Of a stretch of DNA of 64,000 bases, positions 17,950 to 27,334 are shown piece after piece. The DNA is from Pedobacter sp. D749 (GTDB lineage Bacteria > Bacteroidota > Bacteroidia > Sphingobacteriales > Sphingobacteriaceae). The number at the start of each line of letters is the position of its first letter. The first letter of the stretch is position 1. A program made the translations under genes and the position numbers. Under the pieces are notes generated by a model, which was given only the letters and a program-made list of their open reading frames with translations, was not told the origin of the DNA and searched no databases. The stretch is from positions 3,100,001-3,164,000 of the forward strand of contig NZ_CP079218.1 of NCBI RefSeq assembly GCF_019317285.1. Direction: 5' to 3'.

Positions 17950-18430
17950 TATCGTGGTGTTTAAAGTGTTTATTCGTTTTTAATTTCGATTCATTTAGCT
18001 CTTTCGCTACATCTATCGAATGTGAACAATGAATATCGGCCTCTTTTTTGGCAAGTGTGGCAATCGCAACGTAAAATTTATGTAACTGATCCAGTTCTTT
18101 TTCACTCAGATCTTCAATATCAACCATTCGGTTACTTGCCCCCTGCTGTGCAGCAATCAATTCATTTAATTTTAACTGGATCGCTTTACCATCTTTATTC
18201 TGTGCTTTCTGGATCAAAAAAACCATCAAAAAGGTAATAATCGTTGTACCTGTATTAATCACCAACTGCCAGGTTTCAGAATAATTAAACAGAGGGCCGG
18301 TTACTGCCCAAATAATTACAATAGCGGTTGCCGCAATAAATGCAACAGAACTACCGGTAAACTTGGTTGCCGCATTAGCGAATTTCTCAAAAAAATTATT
18401 TTCTTTAGTATCGTTTTTAGATTTTGCCAT
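17924..18430 (-). CDS. Low-affinity iron permease-like membrane protein
   Basis: With the ATG at 18428-18430 the protein is 168 residues. A longer frame reaches 18478 but adds an unlikely leader. The sequence F-F-E-K-F-A-N-A-A-T-K-F-T-G-S, two close membrane helices (about 25-45 and 52-75), then V-F-L-I-Q-K-A-Q-N-K-D are typical of the low-affinity iron permease (Fet4-like, PF04120) family. The tail is His- and Lys-rich. Transport of iron by bacterial members is inferred from yeast Fet4 and is not proven. Confidence 0.82.
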   Translation of the reverse strand: MAKSKNDTKENNFFEKFANAATKFTGSSVAFIAATAIVIIWAVTGPLFNYSETWQLVINTGTTIITFLMVFLIQKAQNKDGKAIQLKLNELIAAQQGASNRMVDIEDLSEKELDQLHKFYVAIATLAKKEADIHCSHSIDVAKELNESKLKTNKHFKHHDNESARSKS

Positions 18431-18573
18431 CACAATTTGTTTGCTTAAATATAACCATAAAACAAACAAAAGCGCCATAAGTTTTTAAACCCATGGCGCT
18501 TTTGTTTAATTATTGAATGATTGATTTTTTGAATGGTTGAATGTAAATCCAATCCTCAAAAACCGATCAAATC

Positions 18574-19653
18574 TTACAGCTTATCGTTAACGTTGATACA
18601 GTTCAGATCTTCGAAAGCAGTAGTTAAACGCTTTACAAAAGTTTCTTCACCTTTACGTAACCATACACGTGGATCGTAATATTTTTTATTTGGTTTATCA
18701 TCGCCATCAGGGTTACCGATCTGGCCTTGAAGATAAGCTTCATTCTTTTTGTAATATTCTAAAATACCTTCCCAAAATGCCCATTGCATGTCAGTATCAA
18801 TATTCATTTTAATTGCACCATAAGAAATTGCTTCTCTGATTTCTTCCTGAGTAGAACCAGAACCACCGTGGAATACGAAATTAATCGGTTTCTCTGCAGT
18901 TAGGCTGAATTTTTCTTTAATAAAATCCTGAGAATTTTTCAAAATTACCGGTTGCAATTTTACGTTACCTGGTTTATAAACACCATGTACGTTACCAAAA
19001 GCAGCAGCAACAGTAAAACGAGGAGAAACTTTGCTTAATTCTTCGTAAGCATAAGCCACTTCACTAGGCTGAGTATATAATTTAGAGCTGTCTACATCGC
19101 TGTTGTCAACACCATCTTCTTCACCACCTGTAACGCCAAGCTCTATTTCGATAGTCATGTTCATTTTAGCCATGCGTGCTAAGTATTTAGCAGAAATTTC
19201 CATGTTTTCTTCGATAGATTCTTCCGATAAATCCAACATGTGAGATGAAAACAAAGGTTTGCCAGTTTCAGCGAAGAATTTTTCACCGTGGTCTAAAAGT
19301 CCATCAATCCAAGGCAATAATTTTTTAGCGGCGTGGTCGGTATGTAAAACCACGGCAACACCATAATGTTCTGCCAATAAATGTACATGTTTAGCAGCCG
19401 ATACAGCTCCTAAAATACATGCTTGCAATTTCTCATTATCTAATGATTTACCAGCATAAAACTGTGCACCTCCGTTAGACAATTGAATCATAACAGGCGA
19501 ATTTACTGCCTTAGCAGTTTCCAATACCGCGTTAACCGTATTGGTACCGGTTACGTTTACTGCTGGTAAAGCAAACTGATGTTTTTTAGCCTGCTCAAAC
19601 AATTCTTGAACGGCATCTCCGTAAATTACGCCTTTGTAGCCTTTTAAACTCAT
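18574..19653 (-). CDS. fbaA: Class II fructose-bisphosphate aldolase
   Basis: The 359-residue protein has the same length as E. coli FbaA. It carries the zinc ligand pair in V-L-H-T-D-H-A-A (about residues 108-115), the acidic loop E-L-G-V-T-G-G-E-E-D, and further zinc ligands in A-F-G-N-V-H-G-V and F-H-G-G-S-G-S. The last loop also binds phosphate. It cleaves fructose 1,6-bisphosphate in glycolysis and makes it in gluconeogenesis. It stands alone and is divergent from accD. Confidence 0.97.
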   Translation of the reverse strand: MSLKGYKGVIYGDAVQELFEQAKKHQFALPAVNVTGTNTVNAVLETAKAVNSPVMIQLSNGGAQFYAGKSLDNEKLQACILGAVSAAKHVHLLAEHYGVAVVLHTDHAAKKLLPWIDGLLDHGEKFFAETGKPLFSSHMLDLSEESIEENMEISAKYLARMAKMNMTIEIELGVTGGEEDGVDNSDVDSSKLYTQPSEVAYAYEELSKVSPRFTVAAAFGNVHGVYKPGNVKLQPVILKNSQDFIKEKFSLTAEKPINFVFHGGSGSTQEEIREAISYGAIKMNIDTDMQWAFWEGILEYYKKNEAYLQGQIGNPDGDDKPNKKYYDPRVWLRKGEETFVKRLTTAFEDLNCINVNDKL

Positions 19654-19963
19654 TTCTTGTTAATTTTATTAAGTCCGAAGTTATAAAAAAAAATAACATT
19701 CCAAGCTTTTGTAACAACAGAATTATTTGCCTGACAGCAAAACAAAGCCTATTTGGTGTAAAAAACACATTATCCTTAGTGTAAAAAAGACACACTTCAG
19801 TTTTCAATTCGAAGTTCACAATGGGCAAATACAGGTTTTCAATTACTTCAGCTACTTAGCTATTAAGCGTCAACCAATTAACTATCGACTATTTTTACGT
19901 CTAATAAGGTTCGACTTTATTTTATTTTTCGTTTCTTTGCAATCCAATTCTTCAAAAAATTAT

Positions 19964-20809
19964 ATGGCTTGGTTTAAAAGAGAGAATAAAGGTATCATTA
20001 CCACAACAGAAGAGAAAAAAGAAGCACCAGATGGTTTGTGGAATAAATGTCCTAATTGTAAGAAACCGCTACATCAGGCAGAACTTCAGGAAAACAAATA
20101 CGTTTGTCATTACTGTAATTACCATCTGAGAGTGGGCTCAAAAGAATATTTCGAGGTTTTATTTGATAATAATGAATTTAAAGAGCTGTTCCCTAACTTA
20201 ACATCAGGAGATCCTTTAAACTTTAACGATAACAAACCTTATACCGATAGAATTAAGGAAAGTCAGGCTAAAACCGGCTTAAAAGATGCTATCCGGGCAG
20301 GTGTCGGTAAAATTGAAGGTCAGGATCTCGTTATTGCCTGTATGGATTTCGCTTTTATCGGTGGTTCAATGGGTTCGGTTGTAGGCGAAAAAATTGCACG
20401 TTCAATTGATTACAGCATCAAACATAAAGTTCCGTTTTTGATGATTTCTAAATCAGGTGGTGCACGGATGATGGAAGCTGCATTTTCATTAATGCAAATG
20501 GCTAAAACTTCAGCTAAACTCGCCTTATTAGGTCAGGCTAAAGTTCCATACATTTCTTTATTAACCGATCCAACTACGGGCGGCGTAACGGCCTCTTATG
20601 CCATGCTTGGCGATATCAACATTGCCGAACCAGGCGCTTTGATTGGTTTTGCCGGTCCGAGGGTAATTAAAGAAACCATTAAAAAAGATTTACCGAAAGG
20701 CTTCCAAACCTCCGAATTCGTTCTGGAACATGGTTTCCTTGACTTTATCGTTGACAGAAGAGCTATGAAAGCTAAATTGGGCGCTTTTATCAAAATGATG
20801 AATAATTAG
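19964..20809 (+). CDS. accD: Acetyl-CoA carboxylase carboxyltransferase subunit beta
   Basis: The ATG at 19964 gives the usual N-terminus M-A-W-F-K-R and 281 residues. The frame is open further upstream but that part is AT-rich and not AccD-like. The zinc ribbon is C-P-N-C near 29-32 and C-H-Y-C near 48-51. The carboxyltransferase core follows with S-G-G-A-R-M-M-E-A near 158 and T-T-G-G-V-T-A-S-Y near 198. It works with AccA, which is not in this window, in the first step of fatty acid synthesis. Confidence 0.96.
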   Translation: MAWFKRENKGIITTTEEKKEAPDGLWNKCPNCKKPLHQAELQENKYVCHYCNYHLRVGSKEYFEVLFDNNEFKELFPNLTSGDPLNFNDNKPYTDRIKESQAKTGLKDAIRAGVGKIEGQDLVIACMDFAFIGGSMGSVVGEKIARSIDYSIKHKVPFLMISKSGGARMMEAAFSLMQMAKTSAKLALLGQAKVPYISLLTDPTTGGVTASYAMLGDINIAEPGALIGFAGPRVIKETIKKDLPKGFQTSEFVLEHGFLDFIVDRRAMKAKLGAFIKMMNN

Positions 20810-21199
20810 TTGGTTCAATAGTTCATTGGTCATTTGTTCATTAGTACAAGTTGCCCAGTAAACAAATAAACTATAATAAGAAAAGCAGGGCTTGAAGAAC
20901 TTCGGTTGATTCAGTCCTGCTTTTTGCTTCTCCCGATTTTACATCGGGACCACGACAATCAGGTTTAAATTGCATAGCCAGTGGTTCTCATAAGGGGTTT
21001 TTCTAGCGAGTGTAAGTTTACCACAAAGGCACCAAGACACAAAGAAAAAGACTACACCTAACTTAGGTGAACTAAGGTGCCTTAGGTGGTCAAAATATAC
21101 TGGGTCTTAACACCAACTCTTGCAACATTTCCATTAACATACCCCAACCTTAGTCCATATTTCATAAATTAGTGCATCAAATAATCAACCTAACTAGTT
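20810..21199. other. Gene-free region with R2 repeat copy F (20880-20967) acting as a hairpin
   Basis: No gene is seen. Positions 20880-20926 form a stem (AAAAGCAGG with CCTGCTTTTT) that could serve as the accD terminator. The stem continues into the R2 blocks TCCCGATTTTACATCGGGA and CAATCAGGTTTA, read in inverse orientation. A short CCACAAAGGCACCAAGACAC phrase at 21020-21040 is a common filler in such genomes. Confidence 0.55.
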
Positions 21200-22747
21200 A
21201 TGAATAAAAAGCTACTATTTTCTACCCTATTCTTGTGCGCTTCTGTAAACGTTTTTGCGCAAGACAGGAAAGTAATCGACAATATTGTTAAAGAAGTAAA
21301 CGAAAACTCTCAATTAGAGAAACTCGCTCACGAACTTTTAGATGTTGTTGGTCCTCGTTTGGTTGGTTCTCCACAAATGAAACAAGCAAATGATTGGGCA
21401 GTTAAAAAATATAGTGATTGGGGCATCTCCGCAAAAAATGAAAAATGGGGCGAATGGGCCGGCTGGGAAAGAGGCATTACGCATATCGATCTTGTAAGTC
21501 CGCGTGTACGCACTTTAGAAGGTACACAATTGGCCTGGAGTCCATCAACCAATGGTAAAGCTATTACTGCAGAAGCGATTATCCTTCCAGAAATTACCGA
21601 TTCAGTATCCTTTCAGAAATGGTTACCCAATGTAAAAGGTAAAATTGTTTTAATTTCCATGAATCAACTTTCTGGCCGACCAGAAAAAAACTGGGAAGAA
21701 TTTGCTACGAAAGACCTTTTCGAAAAGTTTAAAAAAGAAAAAACTGATGCTACTAAAGCATGGGCCGCAAGCCTTGCTAAAACCGGTTTAACCGCCAAAA
21801 TCCTTCCTGTAGCTTTAGAAAATGCAGGTGCTGTGGCTGTAGTAATCAATAATTGGTCGCAGGGTTTTGGCGTAGATAAGATTTTTGGCGCAAATACCAC
21901 AAAAGTGCCAACTTTAGATTTATCTGTCGAAGATTATGGCCTGGTTTATCGTTTGGCTTTAAATGGCGACAAACCTAAGCTTAAAATCGAGGCAGACTCT
22001 AAAAAATTAGGTACTGTACCTACTTTTAATACTATCGCAGAAATTAAAGGCACACAAAAGCCAAATGAATATGTGATGCTTTCGGCACACTTCGATTCGT
22101 GGGATGGCGCAAGCGGCGCTACCGATAATGGTTCTGGCACCATCCTAATGATGGAAGCCATGCGCATTTTAAAGAAAATCTATCCTAATCCAAAACGCAC
22201 CATTTTGGTTGGCCATTGGGGAAGTGAAGAGCAGGGTTTAAATGGTTCAAGAGCTTTTGTAGAAGATCATCCGGAGATTGTAAACAACCTCCAGGCCTTG
22301 TTTAACCAGGATAACGGAACAGGCCGCGTGGTTAACATTGGCGGACAAGGCTTTGCTAAATCAAAGGATTACATCACCCGTTGGTTGGCCGCAGTACCGG
22401 ATACGATTAAAAACCAGATCAAAACCAGTTTCCCTGGAACACCGGGCGCAGGTGGGTCAGATTTTGCTTCATTTGTAGCTGCCGGGGCATTAGGTTATTC
22501 ATTAAGTTCTACCAGTTGGGATTATGGAACATATACCTGGCACACCAATCGCGACAGTTATGATAAGTTGGTTTTCGATGAAATTAGAAGCAATGTGATT
22601 TTAGCTACCATTATGGTTTATATGGCTTCAGAAGATCCTGAAAAAACCTCAACCGAAAAAGCAACAGATTTACCGGTTAACGAACGTACCGGAAAACCAT
22701 CTACCTGGCCGGTACAAACGAAATCGAACAGAAAAGGTGGGTTATAG
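21200..22747 (+). CDS. Secreted M28 family zinc peptidase
   Basis: The 515-residue protein has a signal peptide ending in V-F-A-Q (cut about residue 21) and a likely inserted PA-type lid in the first half. The M28 di-zinc site is readable: H in L-S-A-H-F-D-S-W, the bridging D in A-T-D-N-G-S-G, the catalytic E in G-S-E-E-Q-G-L, D in N-Q-D-N-G-T-G and H in T-W-H-T-N-R-D. It is therefore an active-looking aminopeptidase or carboxypeptidase exported to the periplasm or beyond. A hairpin with a T-run follows. Confidence 0.94.
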   Translation: MNKKLLFSTLFLCASVNVFAQDRKVIDNIVKEVNENSQLEKLAHELLDVVGPRLVGSPQMKQANDWAVKKYSDWGISAKNEKWGEWAGWERGITHIDLVSPRVRTLEGTQLAWSPSTNGKAITAEAIILPEITDSVSFQKWLPNVKGKIVLISMNQLSGRPEKNWEEFATKDLFEKFKKEKTDATKAWAASLAKTGLTAKILPVALENAGAVAVVINNWSQGFGVDKIFGANTTKVPTLDLSVEDYGLVYRLALNGDKPKLKIEADSKKLGTVPTFNTIAEIKGTQKPNEYVMLSAHFDSWDGASGATDNGSGTILMMEAMRILKKIYPNPKRTILVGHWGSEEQGLNGSRAFVEDHPEIVNNLQALFNQDNGTGRVVNIGGQGFAKSKDYITRWLAAVPDTIKNQIKTSFPGTPGAGGSDFASFVAAGALGYSLSSTSWDYGTYTWHTNRDSYDKLVFDEIRSNVILATIMVYMASEDPEKTSTEKATDLPVNERTGKPSTWPVQTKSNRKGGL

Positions 22748-22773
22748 ATAAAGAATTTGAATATAATTTAAAG

Positions 22774-22802
22774 GAGCATTTGGAAACAGATGCTCTTTTT
22801 TG
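22774..22802 (+). terminator. Terminator of the M28 peptidase gene
   Basis: GAGCAT pairs with ATGCTC around a 10-nt loop, followed by seven T residues, 27 bp after the stop codon. Confidence 0.8.
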
Positions 22803-22813
22803 TTTCCTCGATT

Positions 22814-22921
22814 CGTCATTTCGAGCGGAGTGCAACGCAGTCGAGAACCACGTAGTGCTCAGCTAAGCTAAATCTATTGAGGTAGATCTCTCCATTCCAC
22901 TGCGTTCCAGTCGAGATGACG
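22814..22921. repeat. Inverted repeat element R4, copy 1
   Basis: The left arm (22814-22846, CGTCATTTCGAGCGGAGTGC and following) and the right arm (22887-22921, ending AGTCGAGATGACG) are imperfect complements. The right arm lies between the M28 gene and cydB. A second copy is at 46264-46348. Confidence 0.8.
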
Positions 22922-22944
22922 ATACTTTTGATTGACATCAATGC

Positions 22945-23949
22945 CTACTCCTCTTTCTTCTGAAACTTGTAAAACAAATACCCTAAAAAAGGTAAAATCA
23001 ATACACTTCCCAATAAAAGTGCTAAGCCCAAACTGTAAATAGTTTTTTCTGGTCCAGCTGTTTCCAATAGCGAGATTGCATCTCCGCTTTTTAAACGGAT
23101 AAAGTTTGGAAAGTGGGCATAACTAATTGCCAGGAGAATCATCGTCACCTGGAAGCCCGCTAAAATGCGTAAAACCTTGGTTTTACCTTTAATCAGCAGA
23201 TACCATAACAATATCAGCGATAAACTCGCCAAAACAATGGCCGATAAACCCACATTACTTTTAAAAACCCAGTCGGTTAATGGAATTTTATCTCTTTGGG
23301 CTGCAATAAAAACCATGGCACCAAAAACTACTGCAGCAACATTCATAAATTCGGCTTTTTTAATAAACCGACACTTATCATGGGCTTCGGTTGTTTCACC
23401 AATAAGATAGATGGCTGCCAGGAAACCGCAAAGCGCCACCGTAAAGAAGCCTACAGCGATTGAAAACCAATTTAACCATCCCGATATATAGGCGGTATAA
23501 AAATCTGTCGCTTGCGTGTCGATATGGCCCGAAATTAAGCTTCCGGCAATTATACCCAGAAACAAAGCCGTTACAAAACTCGAATACCGAAATATCCGGT
23601 TGTATAACCACTGCATATCATCTTTCACGGCATCATAATGGCGGAATACAAAGGCAGTACCACGGGCAATAATCCCAATGAGCATAATGGCCAAAGGGAT
23701 ATGAAGGTAAACCGACATGGTGGTATAAATATGTGGGAAACCCACAAAAAGGATCACAATAGCAATGATCAGCCACATGTGGTTGGCCTCCCAAACCGGA
23801 CCAATGGCCTGATACATGGTTTTACGGGTTTTACTCCTGTTTTTTGTTGAAGTAAAGAGTTCTATAATCCCCGCGCCAAAATCGGCCCCGCCCAATAAAA
23901 AGTAGAGCAGAATGGCCATGCATAAAAATGTAATTACAACATCTTTCAT
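22945..23949 (-). CDS. cydB: Cytochrome bd ubiquinol oxidase subunit II
   Basis: The 334-residue polytopic membrane protein has about nine hydrophobic helices. It begins with the family pattern F-L-L-G-G-A-D-F-G-A-G-I, and P-V-W-E-A-N-H-M-W-L-I lies near residue 55. With CydA it forms the bd-type terminal oxidase that reduces oxygen at low concentration. It is downstream of cydA on the same strand with 108 bp between, which holds an inverted repeat. No CydX-like small gene was identified. Confidence 0.96.
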   Translation of the reverse strand: MKDVVITFLCMAILLYFLLGGADFGAGIIELFTSTKNRSKTRKTMYQAIGPVWEANHMWLIIAIVILFVGFPHIYTTMSVYLHIPLAIMLIGIIARGTAFVFRHYDAVKDDMQWLYNRIFRYSSFVTALFLGIIAGSLISGHIDTQATDFYTAYISGWLNWFSIAVGFFTVALCGFLAAIYLIGETTEAHDKCRFIKKAEFMNVAAVVFGAMVFIAAQRDKIPLTDWVFKSNVGLSAIVLASLSLILLWYLLIKGKTKVLRILAGFQVTMILLAISYAHFPNFIRLKSGDAISLLETAGPEKTIYSLGLALLLGSVLILPFLGYLFYKFQKKEE

Positions 23950-23963
23950 AATTTATTTTTTTG

Positions 23964-24053
23964 CCACAGATTTATACAGATGAACACAAATTTCAAAGAA
24001 GTTAAGCAACATACATCAAAATTTTTATCCGTGTTCATCCTTTTTATCTGTGG
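23964..24053. repeat. Inverted repeat element R5, copy 1, between cydA and cydB
   Basis: CCACAGATTTATACAGATGA at 23964 onward is complementary to TCATCCTTTTTATCTGTGG ending at 24053, with a spacer of about 43 bp. The same motif flanks cydA on its other side at 25531-25609. Confidence 0.75.
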
Positions 24054-24057
24054 TTAA

Positions 24058-25377
24058 TTAATTCGTTTCAGATTTGTTATAGAGTACAGGTACCATTTTA
24101 ATCTGCCGGTAAAGTAAAAACGTTACGATAATGCTTAGCGAAACATAAATTGCCGAAAAGATGTAAAATGAGTAAGCAATACCGGGCATCGGCGTAACGG
24201 CATCTTTAGTGCGCATAATGCCATAAATAATCCAGGGTTGCCTGCCAACCTCAGTAACTACCCAACCGGCCTCTAAAGCGAGGTAGCCAAGCGGAATAGC
24301 AAAGACGAACAGTTTTAACAGCCAACGCTTTTCCGTTAAAGGTTTCTTTTTAAAAAGGATGAAGAAATAGGTTAAGGCTATCAAAAGCAGTAGTGTGCCT
24401 ATCCCCACCATAATCTGGAAAGCGTAATGGGTTATAGCGACTGGTGGATGTTCATTTTCCGGGATCTGATCCAAACCCTTAACTTCAGCTTTAAAATCGC
24501 CATGTGCCAGAAAACTTAAAGCGCCTGGAATTTTGATCGCACCTTTTACCGTTTTATCCTTCTCGTTTACGATGCCACCGATCAAAAGCGGAGCAGGTTT
24601 TTCTGTTTTATACAATGCTTCCATTGCAGCTAGCTTTGCAGGCTGACGTTTGGCTACGTCTTTTGCAGAGATATCGCCACTTAATGGCTGTAATAAAGCA
24701 GCAATACAGGCAAATACAGCCGCTATTTTAAAAGCTTTTAAATGGAACACCGCATTTCTGTCCCTTAGGATCATTAAAGCATGTACACCTGCCACAGCAA
24801 AACCCGTTGCGGTAAATGCGGCCAAACACATGTGTAAAGCCTGACTAAACCAGGCCTTGTTGAGCATGGCCTGAATGGGATCGATGTTGAGGTATTGTCC
24901 GTTTACAAAATCAAAACCTGCCGGACTATTCATCCAGGCATTGGCGGCCACTACGAGTATTCCGGAGGCCAAACCACTTACCCCTACTACCATTCCTGTA
25001 AACCAATGGAACCATTTATTTAACTTATTCCAGCCGTAAAGAAAAAAGCCAAGGGCGATCGCTTCAATAAAAAAAGCTGTTCCTTCCAACGAAAAAGGCA
25101 TTCCGAATATCGGTCCGGCATGATCCATAAATTTTGGCCAAAGCAAGCCCAGTTCGAATGATAGCATTGTACCGGATACTGCACCGGTAGCAAAAAATAT
25201 GGCCACCCCTTTACTCCAGGCTTTTGTGAGGTTTTTATACACCTCATCGTTTGTTTTAAGCCATTTGTAATGGGATACGGCCATAAAGAATGGCATCACC
25301 ATACCGATACAGGAAAAAATAATGTGAAAGCCTAATGATAAGGCCATTTGGGAACGGGCTGCTATAAAATCATCCAT
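24058..25377 (-). CDS. cydA: Cytochrome bd ubiquinol oxidase subunit I
   Basis: The 439-residue membrane protein has the heme b595 histidine ligand in L-G-F-H-I-I-F near residue 18. The charged helix with F-E-L-G-L-L-W-P lies near 75, and the family motif G-R-Q-P-W near residue 386. The Q-loop between helices 6 and 7 is long and hydrophilic (about 240-310), containing the quinol-site region. Length agrees with Bacteroidota CydA, which is shorter than the E. coli protein. cydB follows. Confidence 0.97.
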   Translation of the reverse strand: MDDFIAARSQMALSLGFHIIFSCIGMVMPFFMAVSHYKWLKTNDEVYKNLTKAWSKGVAIFFATGAVSGTMLSFELGLLWPKFMDHAGPIFGMPFSLEGTAFFIEAIALGFFLYGWNKLNKWFHWFTGMVVGVSGLASGILVVAANAWMNSPAGFDFVNGQYLNIDPIQAMLNKAWFSQALHMCLAAFTATGFAVAGVHALMILRDRNAVFHLKAFKIAAVFACIAALLQPLSGDISAKDVAKRQPAKLAAMEALYKTEKPAPLLIGGIVNEKDKTVKGAIKIPGALSFLAHGDFKAEVKGLDQIPENEHPPVAITHYAFQIMVGIGTLLLLIALTYFFILFKKKPLTEKRWLLKLFVFAIPLGYLALEAGWVVTEVGRQPWIIYGIMRTKDAVTPMPGIAYSFYIFSAIYVSLSIIVTFLLYRQIKMVPVLYNKSETN

Positions 25378-25759
25378 GGGCTGTAGATTTTGAATTGTAA
25401 CAAATATAGTTGTTAAACACTAAAGCCTATGGTAATTCAATGACGTTGAAAGGATTATTTTAAATATAGAACGTTTATAAATTGAAAATAGATTTGGAGG
25501 TTGGTTGTTGCAGCAATGATTACTTGGTTTAACCACAGATGTGCACAGATAAACACAGATTTTGGAAGCATCATACCATTATCTATGCACATCCTTTTTA
25601 TCTGTGGTTAATAAGCTCATGATTGTCTACCTCCCTTTTAACTCATCATAAGCGGTGGTTAAACTCCTTTGAATCAACTCGGAAAATTATTGTTAACCAG
25701 GTTATATCCAGCTCCCCTCCTAATTTAGGAGGGGCCAGGGGTGGTTAACGAATAAATAT
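25378..25759. other. Repeat-rich region between cydA and the MBL hydrolase
   Basis: It contains an R5 inverted repeat at 25531-25609 (CCACAGATGTGCACAGATAA against TATGCACATCCTTTTTATCTGTGG). It also holds a relic of a hydrolase 3' end at 25628-25680. A GC-rich palindrome is at 25708-25747 (CCCCTCCTAATTTAGGAGGGG). No intact gene is present. Confidence 0.7.
25628..25680 (-). pseudogene. Relic of the 3' end of an MBL hydrolase gene
   Basis: The minus strand reads I-Q-R-S-L-T-T-A-Y-D-E-L-K-G-R and a TAG stop. This parallels the intact gene's last codons, I-E-R-S-L-T-A-A-Y-D-E-L-K-G-V. About 40 of 50 bases match the end of the gene at 25760. It is probably what is left of a tandem paralogue after deletion. 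Confidence 0.7.
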
Positions 25760-26659
25760 TTACACCCCTTTCAGCTCATCATAAGCAGCAGTTAAACTTC
25801 TTTCAATGCCTTCTCCTTTCCATTCGGGTGCATTTGGGATCGTAGTCGTTTTTAAAATATCTTCTTTGCTTTTACCTGCTTTAATTTCGCCGCCCACAAA
25901 AGTTAACAGGTTTTGAAGATAATTTTGATAAGCTTTAACATCAGCTTTATTTCCGGTTACTTTTTCCGGATCAAGGCTATGTCCCCAGATAAATAAGGTA
26001 TCATTATCAAACTGGTTCTGGATTTTATCTAAAGCAGTAATCCAGTTGCCAATGTGTGCGCCATTTTCTCTATCAATATATGGAAATTTACGGTTAAAAA
26101 CCAGATCACCTACATGCACGATATTGGCATTTTCGAAATGGTAAATAGCATCGCCATTGGTATGCCCTGAACCATAATAATAAGCTTTAATATTTTCGTT
26201 GCCCACTTTCGCGCTCCATTTTGTACCGAAAGTGGTATCAGGCAAAAGCTGTTTATCTAAATTATTTGCTTTCTCTGCGCCTCTTTTTTGGTTTACCAAT
26301 GAATTTTGGTGTGCGACTACTTTTTCAGCCAATCCTTTAAAAGAAATATTCCCAGCGGTATGATCGCCATGGTGATGCGTGTTGATCAAATATTTGAAAG
26401 GCTTTTCTCCCAGTTTTTTTAATTCGTCTATTACATGAGGTGCTGTAGTCGGGAACTGTGCATCTACCACTACAAAACCATTGCTCGAATTTAACCAGCC
26501 AATAGTTCCACCCTGTTCGGTAAATATCCCAACATCGTTACGGAGCGGTTTAAAATTATAAGCACGCAACAGCTCTTGCTGCCCAAAAACATCTGTTTTA
26601 TAAATTGAAAGCAAGGCCACTGCCAGTGCAGAATTTTTGATAAATTTTCTTCTTTCCAT
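25760..26659 (-). CDS. Exported MBL-fold metallo-hydrolase
   Basis: The 299-residue protein begins M-E-R-R-K-F-I-K-N-S-A, a twin-arginine-like signal followed by a hydrophobic stretch ending near V-F-G-Q. The metal-binding motif is N-T-H-H-H-G-D-H-T-A-G (about residues 96-106). Further ligands are the His in G-S-G-H-T-N-G-D, the Asp in V-G-D-L-V-F and the His in W-G-H-S. The domain order matches secreted hydrolases related to class B beta-lactamases, but the substrate cannot be told from sequence. A paralogue relic lies just downstream. Confidence 0.92.
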   Translation of the reverse strand: MERRKFIKNSALAVALLSIYKTDVFGQQELLRAYNFKPLRNDVGIFTEQGGTIGWLNSSNGFVVVDAQFPTTAPHVIDELKKLGEKPFKYLINTHHHGDHTAGNISFKGLAEKVVAHQNSLVNQKRGAEKANNLDKQLLPDTTFGTKWSAKVGNENIKAYYYGSGHTNGDAIYHFENANIVHVGDLVFNRKFPYIDRENGAHIGNWITALDKIQNQFDNDTLFIWGHSLDPEKVTGNKADVKAYQNYLQNLLTFVGGEIKAGKSKEDILKTTTIPNAPEWKGEGIERSLTAAYDELKGV

Positions 26660-26732
26660 TTTGGGATTAAGCTAAAAAACCACAGCAAATGCTGTGGTTT
26701 AAATTTAATGATTTAGATTCTGAAATAACAAA

Positions 26733-26936
26733 TTATATACCAGAACCCGGTGTGGTACCTGGCTCGTGCCCAGGACCAAAGGAATTATTCTTACGGTCTT
26801 TATCTTTGTTAAACAGATTGGTCGTTACTTTTGATGATTTATTTTCATCTAAAGTTCTATCTTCTTTAATATCTTCTGCGGTTTTATCCAGTAAATCGTT
26901 CTCAACAACTTTACCTTTTTCTTTATTCGTTTCCAT
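26733..26936 (-). CDS. Small disordered protein A with C-terminal S-F-G-x-G-H-E-P-G motif
   Basis: This 67-residue protein is highly charged (Lys, Asp, Glu, Asn) through residue 50. It ends in N-N-S-F-G-P-G-H-E-P-G-T-T-P-G-S-G-I. I do not recognise a named family. The related reading frame at 27131-27334 shares the last 25 residues pattern, so the frame is likely a real gene. No signal peptide or membrane segment is present. Its function is unknown. Confidence 0.6.
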   Translation of the reverse strand: METNKEKGKVVENDLLDKTAEDIKEDRTLDENKSSKVTTNLFNKDKDRKNNSFGPGHEPGTTPGSGI

Positions 26937-27040
26937 AGTAATTGTAAATTGATATACTATAGGAACAAGCTAAAAATAAGATTGTTTTTATTAATCCACT
27001 TCTAATGTTTGGTGGCTCACCAAACAAATAGTAAAACTAC

Positions 27041-27125
27041 TCTAGTCTTAGTGTCTCGCTAAGGCCTCTCAATTAATCTTGTCTCCATGCAAAAAAAGTC
27101 TTAGCGAGACGCTAAGACCAGTCTA
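27041..27125. repeat. Inverted repeat between the two small paralogues
   Basis: The arm AGTCTTAGTGTCTCGCTAAG at 27044-27063 is largely complementary to CTTAGCGAGACGCTAAGACC at 27100-27119, separated by 36 bp. CTAG tetramers lie at both outer ends. It is a possible small mobile or regulatory element. Confidence 0.6.
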
Positions 27126-27130
27126 GGATT

Positions 27131-27334
27131 CTACAACATTGCTCCAGGCAATTTCCCCATTTCATGGATGCATCCGAAAGAATGAAATTTCCTTTTGTGG
27201 ATTTTATTGAAATGGTTTGAAGATTCGAAAGAAAACGGATTGAAGATAAATTTGTAAATGTGTTTTCTTTTTTCGTTTAATTTTTCTTCCAACTTTGCGT
27301 TTTCCAGATTCGGAGTGTTGTGGTTCTTTTCCAT
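27131..27334 (-). CDS. Small protein B, divergent paralogue of small protein A
   Basis: The 67-residue frame ends N-K-I-H-K-R-K-F-H-S-F-G-C-I-H-E-M-G-K-L-P-G-A-M-L. It aligns with protein A over the last 28 residues, sharing the N-x-F-N-K, R-K, S-F-G, H-E-x-G and P-G positions. The PG repeats of A are partly lost (C-I for P-G, M-G for P-G), so this may be a drifting or decaying copy. The N-terminal half is charged and helical in character. Its function is unknown. Confidence 0.45.
   Translation of the reverse strand: MEKNHNTPNLENAKLEEKLNEKRKHIYKFIFNPFSFESSNHFNKIHKRKFHSFGCIHEMGKLPGAML

Noticed and set aside
19727..19963. Extended AccD start at 19727
   Set aside because: The extra codons are AT-rich and not AccD-like. 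The usual M-A-W-F-K-R start is at 19964.
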